From NCBI RefSeq assembly GCF_029873635.1, contig NC_080422.1, positions 57,881,889 to 57,945,888 of the forward strand: a stretch of DNA of 64,000 bases, read 5' to 3'. Below the pieces are notes generated by a model, which worked only from the letters and a program-made list of their open reading frames with translations, did not search any database and was not told the DNA's origin. The position numbers and the translations under genes are program-made. Shown here in pieces: positions 11,473 through 22,389 of this stretch. Each line of letters starts with the position of its first letter. Position 1 is the stretch's first letter. The stretch comes from Malania oleifera. Its lineage: Eukaryota; Streptophyta; Magnoliopsida; Santalales; Ximeniaceae.

Positions 11473-13165
11473 TTCTCTCGCTCTTCACCTGGTATTGTAC
11501 TGATGCGTGGTAGTCTCAATTATTGCTTTATGTTACTCAAACCACCTCTTTGATTAGGAACTGAAAACCAAAAAATTTCTTCTTAGAATCATGAATGCAC
11601 AATTATGTACTGCATGAGTGAAAGTGTTTTGATGCATGATTAGGGTATGCAATAGGTGTTTATGCATGGATGCAACTAGTGCACTTACATATACAAACAA
11701 AGATATAAACATGCATGCAGCCTGTCGTGCATAACTATGTATGAAATGAAATGCATGAATATGATGTAGCCTAAATTACTACTTAGTTAGAATTCTAAAA
11801 AAATCCCACTAATGAAACGGGTCAAGATTAACATGACCATTGATGGGCCATGATTTCAATTCAAATCCTCCTTTGATCATTCATTTCTTAATTAACGGTC
11901 CATGTACCTCAGGTTCTATGAAGGGTCAGATTCTGAGGTTGGGGTTGATCCAGGCTAGTCAACCCGTTAGATTCATTCAATGTGGACTTGTGGACTTTAG
12001 TGTGCATTTGGGCTTCAAGTATTTTAAAATATGGGCTTCAACCTATTTCATGATGGGCTAAGGCCCTAGTTGAAAAGGAATTGGGTTTGGATTACTTGAA
12101 AAAATGTTGGCCCGAATTTTTAGGTGATAGGACTGAAGCCCACTTTTGGAAATCTGGGTTTAACCCTTTTTGAAAATCATGTCTGGGCCGAGTTTTTACT
12201 TAGGAAATTGTCGGGCCTAGGTTTGTTTTTAAAGAATTGGGCCCGAGTTATTTGAAAAGGGTTGGGCCGACCCATATTTTAAAATGCTTGGGTCAAGTGC
12301 TTCATTTTTGAAAGGGTGGGCCATGGTCTCATTATTGGGCTTTTTTGGAATACTGGCTAAGTAGTATGTAAGTCTAAAATGGATGCATAATGCATGGTAT
12401 AATACAAAGTATCTCACAACATATATACAACATACTCTACGTGGAGTAGGATGTGGCTCCTGTCCCAACCCAGGGTAGGTACGTATATACAGGGTTCTTC
12501 ATGTCTCTATCCTAGTTAGGGAAAACTATAGACAAGTATGTGTGGGTAAGCTCTAATCCCTATATACAAAGGTTCCTAATCTAACCTCCATCCTCACCCA
12601 AAAGGGGTTTAGACAAAGTTTAAATTGAGCGGAGTGGTTCGCGGGTCCCCACAAGCCCTGCCACATGGGGACAAACGCTATTACACCCCTATCTAACCCT
12701 AATAGGTAAAGCTCGGGTATAGAGCGTAAGAGTGTGTGAATTTAAATTTAACCTAATCCCACTATCCCCACATTTATTCACATGCTATAAACAGTATTGA
12801 AACAAGATATCTACAATTAATATATATATATTCAAAAGATAAGGAAACACAATATATGCAATTAATATGTTTATAAAAAAAATTTGGAAACAAAAAATAA
12901 GGAAACAAAATATTCACGATTAGTATACAAAATATCTATAATTAATATGCTTATTCAAAATATCTACAATTAATATTCAAAAAAATTAGGAAACAAAATA
13001 TTTTTAATTAATTAAGGTTATTTACAAATTATGGAAGTAAAATATTTATAATTAATCAAAGTTATTTACAAATTACAATATTCACAAAATATGGAGTAAT
13101 TAAAAGATTTATTAAATTTGAACTTGGGATAATTTTCAATTAATTAATGGTTCGACTCTCTAATG
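11473..13165 (-). other. Leader (5' untranslated region) of the gypsy element
   Basis: A 1.7-kb stretch between the primer site and the gag start. It is non-coding: short frames on both strands show no conserved motif. It includes another CATGCA-rich patch near 11,600-11,760, and an AT-rich part at 12,780-13,145. A long leader is usual in Tat/Ogre elements. Confidence 0.7.
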
Positions 13166-13183
13166 TCCCCAGCGGAGTCGCCA
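13166..13183 (-). other. Primer binding site, tRNA-Arg type
   Basis: The minus strand reads TGGCGACTCCGCTGGGGA three bases from the LTR end. Its complement ends in CCA (plus strand TCCCCAGCGGAGTCGCCA), as a tRNA 3' end does, and matches from memory the acceptor end of a plant tRNA-Arg. Ogre-type elements are known to use tRNA-Arg. It fixes the element's orientation. Confidence 0.85.
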
Positions 13184-13186
13184 ACC

Positions 13187-16100
13187 TATCGCGGCGTCCC
13201 GGGAGCGCGTGTGCCCCGGGCGGCGGAATTAAAAATCATTTTTATATTTTTCATAGAAAAACATGGATGTCGGAGTCGCCACTAACCTATAGTGCGGTTA
13301 GAACACATGATTACTACCCCGTTAGGGGTAGAATCGGTCTACATTACTAGAATTGGGGTCGGGAGTTCGGTTATGCGAGGGGAAGGTACAAGCACCCCCT
13401 ACGCGCCCGTTCTTACGAATGGTACCTAATTAATTTGAAATTATCCTAAGTTAATCTAATAAGTCTTTAAATTACTCCTTTTTATGAATTTATAAATACA
13501 CATAAAAAATAAATAAATAAATAAATACATATAATATATATACATATATTCCCTCAGAGCTTAAGGTACGTGATGCCCGAAGGCTCATACCCCCGCAATA
13601 AAATCATAGGGATAAAAAATCAAAAATACTTTATCAAATGCGCTCCCAAATTTTAAAAATTTTATGGGTTTTCCTAAGTATGAAAATACTAGTTTGGGAG
13701 GTTTTGGATAATAGATATAATAATTTAAACGTAATAAATAAATAAATAAAATAATAATAAACTAGAGTATTAGGATACCATAATATGTACTAATCAACAT
13801 ATATAATAGAAGCTAAAATATCTAACATACCAATAATAGTAGAATATAAACATATAATATAGACTAAGATAATGAGCATATCATAATATTAAAATACTAC
13901 ATGTGTGTTATAAACAAAAATACTCAAACATACCATAATAAACATAAACACGATGATAACAATAATAAATATCCACAAATAATATAATACGTAATAAATT
14001 ACTATAATACTATATATACTAAACATACCATATAATAGCATGATACCAAAACACCAAAAATATTATATTACCTAAAATATTAAACTTACCATAATAATTA
14101 ACATACTAAAAGTATCATAATAATAATAAATATATAGTATTACTCAAGATGCTATATTAAAAATTACCTAAAATACTAAATTATATGCACGATGTTACTT
14201 ATAAATCCTAAGTTATTAAATACCTAATATTACTAACATTCTAGAATATTAAACACACATACAACTGTAGTTCTAAAATACCACATATACTGCAACTAAT
14301 TTACTAAAAATTCTAACATGACCAAAATTCTAAAATACTAATAATATAATATAAAGTTAACACACAATATAAGTATGAATAAAATATCTTACACATAAGA
14401 ACCACAACTAGATGACAATCCAAACCCTAAGAATACATATTAAGACAATACAAATTTTACAATATAAATGCCATCATGATAAAATCTTATAATATAAACC
14501 TTACCTCAATAAATACAACGAATAACGAACACACCCTAAAAATACATATAAAACATTAAATTATATGCCCCATCAATATAACCCTTACCATGCGAATATT
14601 CTATGTATTATCACACTAAATATAATAGTAACTTACCTAATATATACCAAAATGTCAAACTCGACCTAATAATCGATACCCTTGTATGTGAATATGACAA
14701 AGCCCTAAAATACTGATACTAAATGTGTTAAAATACTAATGTGAGTATGCATATATTAAATATGACGACAATAACAAAAGCAAAAGAAAACCCATATATG
14801 TTAAATATTAAAATGTATACGACATGTTATACAACAACAATAATAATAAATAAAAATATGCATGTTAAATGATAATACCATATGATCATAATAGCCTCAT
14901 AAACAATGATAAAATATACACACAAAATTAACAAAACAAAAACTAACGGTGATAGCATAATATAATAACCCCGCAATATGTATATGTATATGATACTATA
15001 AACAAGTATAGAAATATACTATAATAATGAATCCCTATCCCAAAATATTAAATATTAATCTATACATATGTGAATAGCAAAATTTTTTTTTTAAACCCAG
15101 CAAAATATTATTCCACACATATACAATGTTAATCCCAAAATAAGACTTAAAACTTTAAAATCAAAAAGCAAAACGTGTGTGCATATAAACATACGAGTGT
15201 GTGAACAGTGTGTGTGGGGGTTGAGAACTCACAGTGGGGTGCTCGCCGGAGAACTGGGGTTGGTGGCTGTGTGGGCTTCGGCTGGAGCATATGAGGGTCG
15301 TGCCTGCTGAACGATGTTGCAGAGGTCCGACGGTTGTGGTGCTTGGAGGTTGGTGTCAAGTGATTGCAGGGTGGTCTCGGATCTCTGGCCTGGCAGCAGT
15401 TGTGGAGGACCTGAAGGTGGCCGAGAGTTGCAGAGGGTGATGGGGCCGCTGGTGCACGGACTGGAGGGAACCTGGCGGGGCTGTGCAGCGGAGGTGGCTC
15501 CTGGCTGCTGTGGAGGGGTGCTCGGGTTGGTGGAGAGTTGCTGGAGGAGGGGTTGCCGGAGAATACCGCTGCTGTTGTGCGCTGCTGGTACGCGGGCTGC
15601 TATGGCAGGAGATAGCTAGGGTAGCTGGAGTGGTGGTTCGGGACAGAGGAAGGGGGCTGGGGTGTCTACAAGGAGTGTCCGGCTGTGGGTGACTGTGCAG
15701 CGGCGAGAATGAAGGAGAGGGGGCTCGGCTGGTGGTGTGGGAGAGACAGACAGCAGAGGAAGAAATGGATATTTCTTTTTTTCACTGTGCGCCCCTTTTT
15801 TTTTTTTTTGCCTCCCCCTTTGTGTGCAGCGGCCCCTCCCTCTTATAAAAAAAGTTTGGGAAAATCCTAAAACAACTTCCCTTTTTTGATTTTCTTTTTT
15901 TTCTTTTTTTTTATTCTTTTATTCTTATGGTAATAATGAAAAAGGAAATAATAATAATAATAATAATAATTATCATAATAATATAAGTATCCATAAGATA
16001 ATAATAATAAAAATAATACTACTATTAATAGTAAATAATAATAAATAATTATGGTAAGAATAAAAATAATAAAGATATTATCAGTAAAATAATAATAATA

Positions 16101-16472
16101 ATAATAATAATACTAATAAAAATAGAGTAATAATACAAAAAGTAATAATAATAATAATAATAATAATAATGATATATCAAAAACAACAAAATAAATGAAA
16201 AATAAAAATAAGTATAGTAAAGTAAAAGATAATAAAAGTACTAGTAATAAAAAATGAAAAATAATAATAATAAGGATAATAAAAATGCTAGCAAAATAAT
16301 AGTAAAGTAACACTAATTATAATACTAGTAATGAACAATAATAAATAATACAAATAATTATAAGAAAATAATAATAAAATAATAATAATAAAAATAAGGT
16401 AATAATAATAATAATATAATGAGAAGGGACTCCTTTGTTCTATTCGGCTAGGGCAAAAATAGGGTGTCTACA
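13187..16472 (-). repeat. 5' LTR of the gypsy element
   Basis: A 3286-bp LTR, nearly identical to 3035-6303. On the minus strand it starts TGTAGACACCC at 16,472. Its inner end reads ...CGATA on the minus strand, whereas the other LTR ends ...CGACA, so the inner terminus has lost the canonical CA. It has the same internal layout: AAT microsatellite (15,930-16,425), GC-rich block (15,195-15,850) and AT-rich half. Confidence 0.92.
15930..16425. repeat. AAT-type microsatellite tract in the 5' LTR
   Basis: Counterpart of 5770-6255, with several extra AAT triplets (for example near 15,950-15,970 and 16,145-16,170). The open frames rich in Leu/Tyr here are low-complexity artefacts. Confidence 0.85.
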
Positions 16473-16477
16473 AAGGG
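16473..16477. repeat. Target-site duplication AAGGG, right copy
   Basis: Directly follows the terminal CA of the gypsy element at 16,472 and matches 3030-3034 exactly. Confidence 0.9.
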
Positions 16478-17260
16478 CATGGTATTTATAGGCAAAAACC
16501 CCAAGAAGCCATTATATGACCGTTTGGCCACTATAAAAAAATTTTCATTTGAAAACAAGCCGTTTTCTAGCCGTTGACATTAGTTTTGCGATACGTGTCG
16601 TCAAGGAGTGGCCTCGAGTCATCGACGAGTGACATGCGTTCGTCGATGAGTTAACCCTTTCGTCGATGAGTCACCTGGGCTGAAAAATGAGAGAAGCTAC
16701 TAGATTTTCACATCGTCGATCCAAAGAGCACTTGTCGACAAGTCAGCCCCTTTCGTCGATGAGTCCACGCGTTTTGTCAATGAGTGACTGGGTAGTAACT
16801 CGTTAAGGCTACTTGTTTGATTAGTCAACGAATGCTTTTCATTTGTCAACCAATCCCCTGTTTTTCAAGCCTCTTTTGACCTAAAAAATACTTCAAACCT
16901 TTTGTATAAGTTTTATCCTTTAAGCCAAAGGTTTTCCATGAAAAATTGATTTCCTAAGGTTAATCTAAGGTCGTTATTGAGCTTTCCATCATACCAAGTA
17001 AGATATGCACATAAAAATTTAAATCTAAATGCATTACAACTCAAATGAAACATGTCTTCATTTATTGTTCTCCAAGTTTCCATGGAATGGGCTAGGTGAT
17101 GTGAGCGTTAATTTTTTCATGGCTTCCATTTTTCCATTTCCATATGTGCGTTTCGAATTATGAACCTGTTCAAGTACTAAACGCACAGATGAGATACTTG
17201 TGATTTTTCATTATCGAACCGGTATCGAACTCCAAAATCCAACTAGATCTTCTATATTGC
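16473..17260 (-). repeat. Copia (SIRE/Maximus-like) LTR, part 2 of the split LTR
   Basis: Continuation of the LTR at 2031-3034; joined, the LTR is about 1.8 kb. It begins with the right TSD copy AAGGG. It contains a cluster of short motifs of the form TCGTCGATGAGT or its complement (about 16,590-16,860), discussed under findings. The inner boundary is estimated from a purine-rich tract (minus strand AAGAGGGGGAGAGC near 17,265-17,280) that resembles a polypurine tract. Confidence 0.65.
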
Positions 17261-17282
17261 TTTAAGCTCTCCCCCTCTTGCT

Positions 17283-17361
17283 CTATGTTTTTGGCATCAT
17301 CAAAAGGAGTCTAATCATCATTGGCATCGGATGCAACTTCATACTCATCAAAGAGCTATCC

Positions 17362-17396
<35 letters not shown>

Positions 17397-17552
17397 TTCA
17401 TCATCTTCTTCTTCTCCTTGGCTTACTTCCATAGGAGCTTTCCCTTTGGAAGAGGATGCACCATCTAGTTGAGATTGAAGCTTGTTAATCTTCTTGTTGA
17501 GAGTCATGAAATTGGAGCACATTTCCCTGCGAAGCTCTTTGAATAGCCTTTT
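17283..17552 (-). pseudogene. Internal-region ORF fragment of the copia element, coiled coil plus acidic tail
   Basis: The frame is open from the edge of the adjoining LTR (17,552) through ATG 17,522 to a stop at 17,283. It encodes a Lys/Leu coiled-coil-like part ('KRLFKELRREM', 'LNKKINKLQSQLDG'), a Ser/Lys segment ('SSSKGKAPMEVS') and a long Asp/Glu run encoded by a repeated GAT triplet. It sits just upstream of the putative polypurine tract, where SIRE-type elements carry an extra 3' open frame. The product is not recognised with certainty; it could be a plant-transposon-type accessory protein. It is truncated at its N-terminal side by family X. Confidence 0.5.
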
Positions 17553-18463
17553 TGTAACGTCCTACTTAGATATTCATATAATAAAATCAAAATAAATAAA
17601 ATAGTCAACCCGAACCCATGGGTAGCGGGGACACCTATCATACACAGCGGAACCTAGGCAACAGTAAATGTAAATCACAACCATCAACCAATAATTCATA
17701 ATACCAGAGTCTGCTATATTCCCAAAAATATTGTATTTATATATACAATCTCCAAAATGTTAAAATTAACCTAGGATCTTACAAAAAAAATCTCCTGATC
17801 CTAGATCAGAACTTACCGGCCTTGACCCGTCAGTCTCTTCGGGTTTCCTGAAATAATTTAAACTTGAGATAAGACACCTCTCAGTAAGGGTAGATAAATT
17901 AAAATCAGCTGTATGGCAACATGAATATTTATACAGTAATACATATATCATACATTTCATATAGCATAAAGCATAAATCGTAATATGGTTAGTTAAACAT
18001 ATAATTTCAAACTTCCAAATCATCATACTAATCATGTATTATCTGATATAATCTATAATACTGAAAACTAACCAGAATGTACAGCTAGCTGATGTCATGT
18101 ATTACCCCCCCCCAATGACGGGTTGTGCAACCCGAAGACGGGACCCGACAATGGCTGGTCGGCCACTGCTAAGTCAAAAATGTCTGTAAGTACGATGGGC
18201 CCACCACACCGTGGTCCGGACTTCCAAGTGGACGTCTACAACTCTACACTGAAAGCCACACCGACTATCCATCTCCCACCCCCTCGTGGGGTGGTTAGCA
18301 CCAATCTGATCATAGATATCTGATCTATAAGTAACGGTACCATGCTCCTGAAACTGAACTAAACTAACATCTGGGTTCTAATAACATATAGTACATTAAC
18401 ATATACTGTTTATCGTAAATCAAATAATAGCATTTTTTGAATCTTACATTAACATAATAATTA

Positions 18464-18575
18464 TGGCCTCGCGCCGAAAGCATGAATAAATACGGCCTTG
18501 TGCTGAATACATGAGTAAATACGGCCTCGCGCCAAACATCAATTACGGCCTTGGACCGAACATATCATTTATTTT
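18464..18575. repeat. Short tandem repeat 'acggcctcgcgccgaa...' in family X
   Basis: About four imperfect units of roughly 30 bp, each with GGCCT(C/T)G.GCCGAA followed by an AT-rich spacer. The second family X copy has the equivalent array at 63,740-63,910 with the core GGCCCTTA.GCC. Confidence 0.75.
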
Positions 18576-18658
18576 GAAATCATAATTTACTATGTTTATC
18601 ATGTTATTCCCGAAAATATTTGTAAACATGCTTATTTTGTAAATTTGACTTAACATGG

Positions 18659-18660
<2 letters not shown>

Positions 18661-18697
<37 letters not shown>
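18661..18697. repeat. (AT)n microsatellite
   Basis: An almost pure TA/AT run of about 36 bp inside family X. Confidence 0.9.
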
Positions 18698-18699
<2 letters not shown>

Positions 18700-18759
18700 T
18701 GCCACACGAATTGAATGAAACTGTATATTCCGTTCTGAAATCACATTTCCTGTACAATT

Positions 18760-20473
18760 TGTTAGCTTTACCGTGATCCCAAGAGGGGGGGTGAATTGGT
18801 ATTTTTAAAATTTATCTCCTAGATATTCCTCCTAACAACAGTATGTTCACAAGCCTATGGTCAATTTAGTGCAAATAATGTAAATATACTAGAAATTAAA
18901 TAAAGTAGTTTAAACAATCACACAAGCACCAGAAAGCAGTAAAGAAAGGATGACACGTAGATATGTTATCGAGGTTCGGCCAACTACCTACGTCCCCGCC
19001 TTGGCTAACCAGTACAAGGATTATCACAATAACTTGCTCACTTAAACGGGTGGAGCGGCACCTATACAAACTAGGTCAAATTACCACATGGCTGACCTCA
19101 ACCTTTACCAATCCTTACCGGGCTGGATTACCGCCCCCTTAGGCCACACCTGGAATCTCTCAGATATACAATCAAATGGTACAATATATGGGTGCTTTCA
19201 CGTAAAGCATATTTGTACCACAAATGCGCACAAACACAAACACCACAGATGATTTAAAATGTAAGCTCTATGTGGTCTAAATATTTCAACTCTCAACTAT
19301 GTTTTCTATCAGTGTAGTAAATACGTGAGAGTGTCAAACAAGCAATCTGTGTATCTTAAGGTATTTCAATCAAATGTGTTCACAAAGAATATCAAATAAG
19401 CCTCAAGAATATCAATCAATAGAATATCTCAATCATGGAAGTATGTATATGCTTGGATTGCAAAATATATAGGATCTTTGTTTTCAGCAAAAATATTTGA
19501 GTGAATAAATATTGCAATAAAGATGTTTCACCTCAAACACAAATATCTCCTCAAATGGTTTTCAAAACAAAGAGCAATAGATATTTGTAAATGATTTTGA
19601 AAATAGTTCGCAACCAAAAGCAAATGTAAGTTTGGAAAATACTACAATTGAGAAAATACTACCTGGTTCGGTCGACCAGACCGCTAGGAATTCTCCCTAG
19701 GACCCTTCGGCCGACCAGGAAGTTGGAGAACAAATGTTCTCAGTCGACCAGATGGTCAACTTTTGACCCAGGAGGGTTTCAGTTGACCAGGGCCTTTTGA
19801 ACTACCAGTTTCAATCGACCAGTTGGTCAAACTTTTGACCCCAGGGAGTTTCGGTCGACCAGGGCCTTTTGAACTACCTTTACTGGTCGACCGGGTGGTC
19901 AAACTTTGACCCAAGGGAGTTTCGATCAACTAGGGCCTTTTGAACTACCTCTGCTGGTCGACCGGATGGTCAAACTTTGACCCAGGGTGTCTTGGTCGAT
20001 CAGGCCAAAATGAACTGGCTTGGCTGGTCGACCGAAAGTGCATCGTGTGTGCATTTCGGTCCCGTATTGAAGCAAACAAGTCATATTCAAGTGCCTAAAA
20101 AATATATGTGAAAGTGTGAGTGTCCTAGGGGCACTTGGGGTCCAATTTGAAGACACCGAAAAAGTCCGGTGTCGGTCGACCAAATACCCTAAGGTCTTTC
20201 TGAGGTCATTTTTTATTTGTATTTGGTTTGAGCTTACAAAATAAATCATGCATGTGATGTGTGTTCTTATTACAAACCGAATACTCTAATTACTATTATA
20301 GACAAATTTCACGAAAAATTATTACAATTAAGAGCATGAGATTGTCTTCAAGCTTTGAGCTTTCGCGTGCCATTTGATGATATGCTAATATGAACTTGCA
20401 CATGAACTAGATATTTATTAAATACAAGAGTATTTGTCATTATCAAAACTGGGCGTGACCTATAAGGTCAACA
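18760..20473 (-). mobile_element. Solo copia LTR with TSD CAATT
   Basis: A 1714-bp LTR flanked by CAATT at 18,755-18,759 and 20,474-20,478. The minus strand begins TGTTGACCTTATAGG and ends with a C-run, CTTGGGATCACGG and TAACA. There is no internal region, so unequal recombination between the two LTRs probably removed the rest. It belongs to the same family as 2031/16,473 and 24,214. It carries the usual plant copia 'gaggttcggccaac' segment near 18,970. It is inserted in family X. Confidence 0.9.
19733..20045. repeat. About 72-bp tandem repeats with GGTCGACC palindromes
   Basis: Units of about 71-73 bp carry GGCCTTTTGAACTACC (19,791, 19,863 and 19,934) and one or two GTCGACC-type motifs, followed by GGTCAAACTTTGACCC. 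About four units are visible. They lie inside the solo LTR. Confidence 0.8.
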
Positions 20474-21178
20474 CAATTGTAGTATTTTCACATGCTTTCT
20501 AAAAATTATTCTACTATTAAATAATAGTAATTTCAATGGACAATAACTGTTTTAATTTATCACCTTACCTAGCAATTGAAAAGCCCCTCTATAATATTGG
20601 TCTTACACCCGTAGGAAACCCTGAGTAGTACCTTGAAAATGATAATTTCCAGAACTAAACTTCAATATTTATTCAAGTACATCATTTCCTTCAACTGTGG
20701 AAAGACCAAATTCGGCATAAAAAGCCTTACCTCAACTCAGGGATGAATTTCAACGGAGTTCCAACGACAATCCGCTCTGGCAGATATGCAGAAAACTTCT
20801 CCAGGAGCATCGTGGTGGCTTCAGATCCTCGAACCGGCAAAAATCCAGCCCGAAATCGAAGAGAGAAGGAAAGGAAACTGAAGGGAGGAGAGAGAGAGAG
20901 AGAGTTCTGCGCCAAAAATTAAGCTTAAAAATGAAGTTTGAGCTATTTATACACTGGCCTTCGGCAACGAGCCACGTCACCTCATTGACGAGGTCAAAAA
21001 GGCTCCTTATCAATGAACTCTCCCCTTCGTCGATGAAATTCAGAGTTGCTCAAAAACCTCTCTCGGTATTTTCTCATCGACGAAACTCACCCTTGTCAAC
21101 AAGGCCTTAGGTTATCCTTATCGATGAATCCCCTTTATTCATCGATGAGTCTTTGATCTAAATTCCTCGGTTATTACA
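20474..21178 (+). repeat. Family X LTR-like repeat, copy 1, right part
   Basis: Continuation after the solo LTR, ending GGTTATTACA at 21,178. It includes a GA microsatellite (20,888-20,904), a TATA-like stretch 'agctatttatacac' at 20,941, and a cluster of CGTCGATGA-type motifs (20,985-21,155). Confidence 0.6.
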
Positions 21179-21750
21179 CCCAAAGTGCAATGTCATTCTG
21201 TTTCTAAATTCCTTAGTTATTCGTCAAAGTCTGCTGCCTCCTTCTGTTTCTATTTCCATTTCCCTCCCTCTTTATTATTTAAATACCATTATTATTTGAT
21301 CATTACACTTTTGATAAACTTGGTCATGGATAAAAGGATCTTGGGAGGAACATTTGTAGCACCCTCTTGGACATTAGGCTCCACATGGTGGGTATCATCC
21401 ATGTGAGCATATGCCTTTTCTTCCTCCTCATGTTCATCAATATTGATACACCTAGGTGGGTTAGGCTTAGGTGCTGGACTAACAAGGCTTAATCCCACTT
21501 TGATACTGAAAAGATTGTGAGGATGGAAGTGGATCACTTGATATTAGATTTAGGCCAAGCCAACAGATGGTCCTCACTTGCCTGAAAGTTTTTGCCTACA
21601 AACTCACCAACCTCCAAATCGAGCTCAAGCTTATCTTTGTTCTCAAGATCATATTGGCCTTTATCATAGGAAAGATAAGAATCCTTCTCTTCCATATTGA
21701 AATCGACCACTAAGGAATCTTTGTGATATTAGCTTATTGCACACTTAATC
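21179..21750. other. Unassigned repeat-like sequence left of the fold-back element
   Basis: The minus strand keeps a short frame at 21,292-21,537 with an acidic patch ('DEHEEEEKAYAHMDD'), possibly the interior of a decayed retrotransposon. I do not recognise a domain. The rest shows nothing identifiable. Confidence 0.35.
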
Positions 21751-21891
21751 TGTAACGGCCCTAAAAATATTTATATAGGATTAGTGTAGTAATCTTAAAA
21801 AAATAAATAAATAAATAAAAATTAATTATTTTTTATTTTATTTTTAAAATTACTACAATAATCCTATATAAATATTTTTAGGGTCGTTACA
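21751..21891. mobile_element. 141-bp fold-back element with LTR-like ends and TSD TAATC
   Basis: The two halves are inverted copies of each other: TGTAACGGCCCTAAAAATAT at the left, and the reverse complement of the right end reads TGTAACGACCCTAAAAATAT. The arms match for about 50 bp with about three mismatches, around an AT-rich loop. TAATC flanks both sides (21,746-21,750 and 21,892-21,896). The size and arms look like a MITE, but TG...CA termini and a 5-bp TSD are LTR-type. Confidence 0.88.
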
Positions 21892-22389
21892 TAATCTCTT
21901 CATCTTCTTATAATCAATCGAGCAATAAATTATTCGCGTAAACTTCATACTAGATAGTCTCTAGAAATGGATTATATTGCTCCCCCAATATTGTTGAATA
22001 TGGCTAAAGTCATCATGAATGACACAACCATGTGGTGATTATAGGGCGAAGAAGGTACCCTCCCAACATCCTCCTGCAAAATAATTTGTTGGTCGAATCC
22101 ATCATTGTTGTTATAGGTGATGGTTCAACCATACTTATAAGAGAATAGTGGGCGAATGGCAGTGGAGGTTTTCATGGGCAGTTTCATCCAAGATTTTGTC
22201 TATATTTGTAGATCGCCTATGATTGTTTTCATCGCGGTTGTCACCTCGTGAAAAGTGTGAGTAACTACTCGAACACTTTCTATGGCTAATTGTTGCCAAA
22301 TCATTGCCAAGTTAGCATCAGTAAGTTCAATTATCTTCCACGACATAATGGTCTTACGATACACCTCTAATAACTGATGGCATAAAGGG
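21892..22389. other. Unassigned sequence between the fold-back element and a copia element
   Basis: A 68-codon minus-strand frame (22,200-22,406) runs into the copia LTR and shows no known motif. This stretch probably belongs to the same decayed repeat as 21,179-21,750. Confidence 0.3.

Larger units (their letters stand above)
3035..16472 (-). mobile_element. Full-length non-autonomous Ty3/gypsy element, Tat/Ogre type
   Basis: The element is about 13.4 kb, with nearly identical direct repeats of about 3.3 kb at each end, TG...CA outer termini and a perfect 5-bp TSD (AAGGG). The order on the minus strand is: 5' LTR (16,472-13,187), primer site (13,183-13,166), long leader, a broken gag (11,472-9,997), a long non-coding region with two tandem arrays, purine-rich tract, and 3' LTR (6303-3035). 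I find no protease, reverse transcriptase, RNase H or integrase, so mobilisation would need proteins from another element. The gag type, the minus-strand start TGTAGACACCCTATTTTTG and the tRNA-Arg primer site all fit the Tat/Ogre lineage. Near-identical LTRs suggest recent insertion. Confidence 0.92.
17553..18759 (+). repeat. Family X LTR-like repeat, copy 1, left part
   Basis: Starts TGTAACGTCCTAC. It aligns in order with the block at the right end of the window (62,810 onward): both share '...TTTCCTGAAATA...GACACCTCTCAGTAAGGG', a C-run followed by '...GGTTG..CAACCCGAAG.CGGGACC', 'TCTGTAAGTACGATGGG' and a short tandem GGCC-containing repeat. The TGTAAC...TTACA ends (21,178) suggest a gypsy-type LTR. 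It is interrupted at 18,760 by a solo copia LTR. No matching TSD was found (left flank CTTTT, right flank CCCAA). Confidence 0.65.

Noticed and set aside
11840..12061. Plus-strand frame in the gypsy leader
   Set aside because: Short, no domain, opposite to the element's sense.
17553..21178. Calling family X copy 1 a solo LTR with TSD
   Set aside because: Flanking five bases differ (CTTTT versus CCCAA) and neither side shows a primer site or polypurine tract, so it is kept as an LTR-like repeat only.
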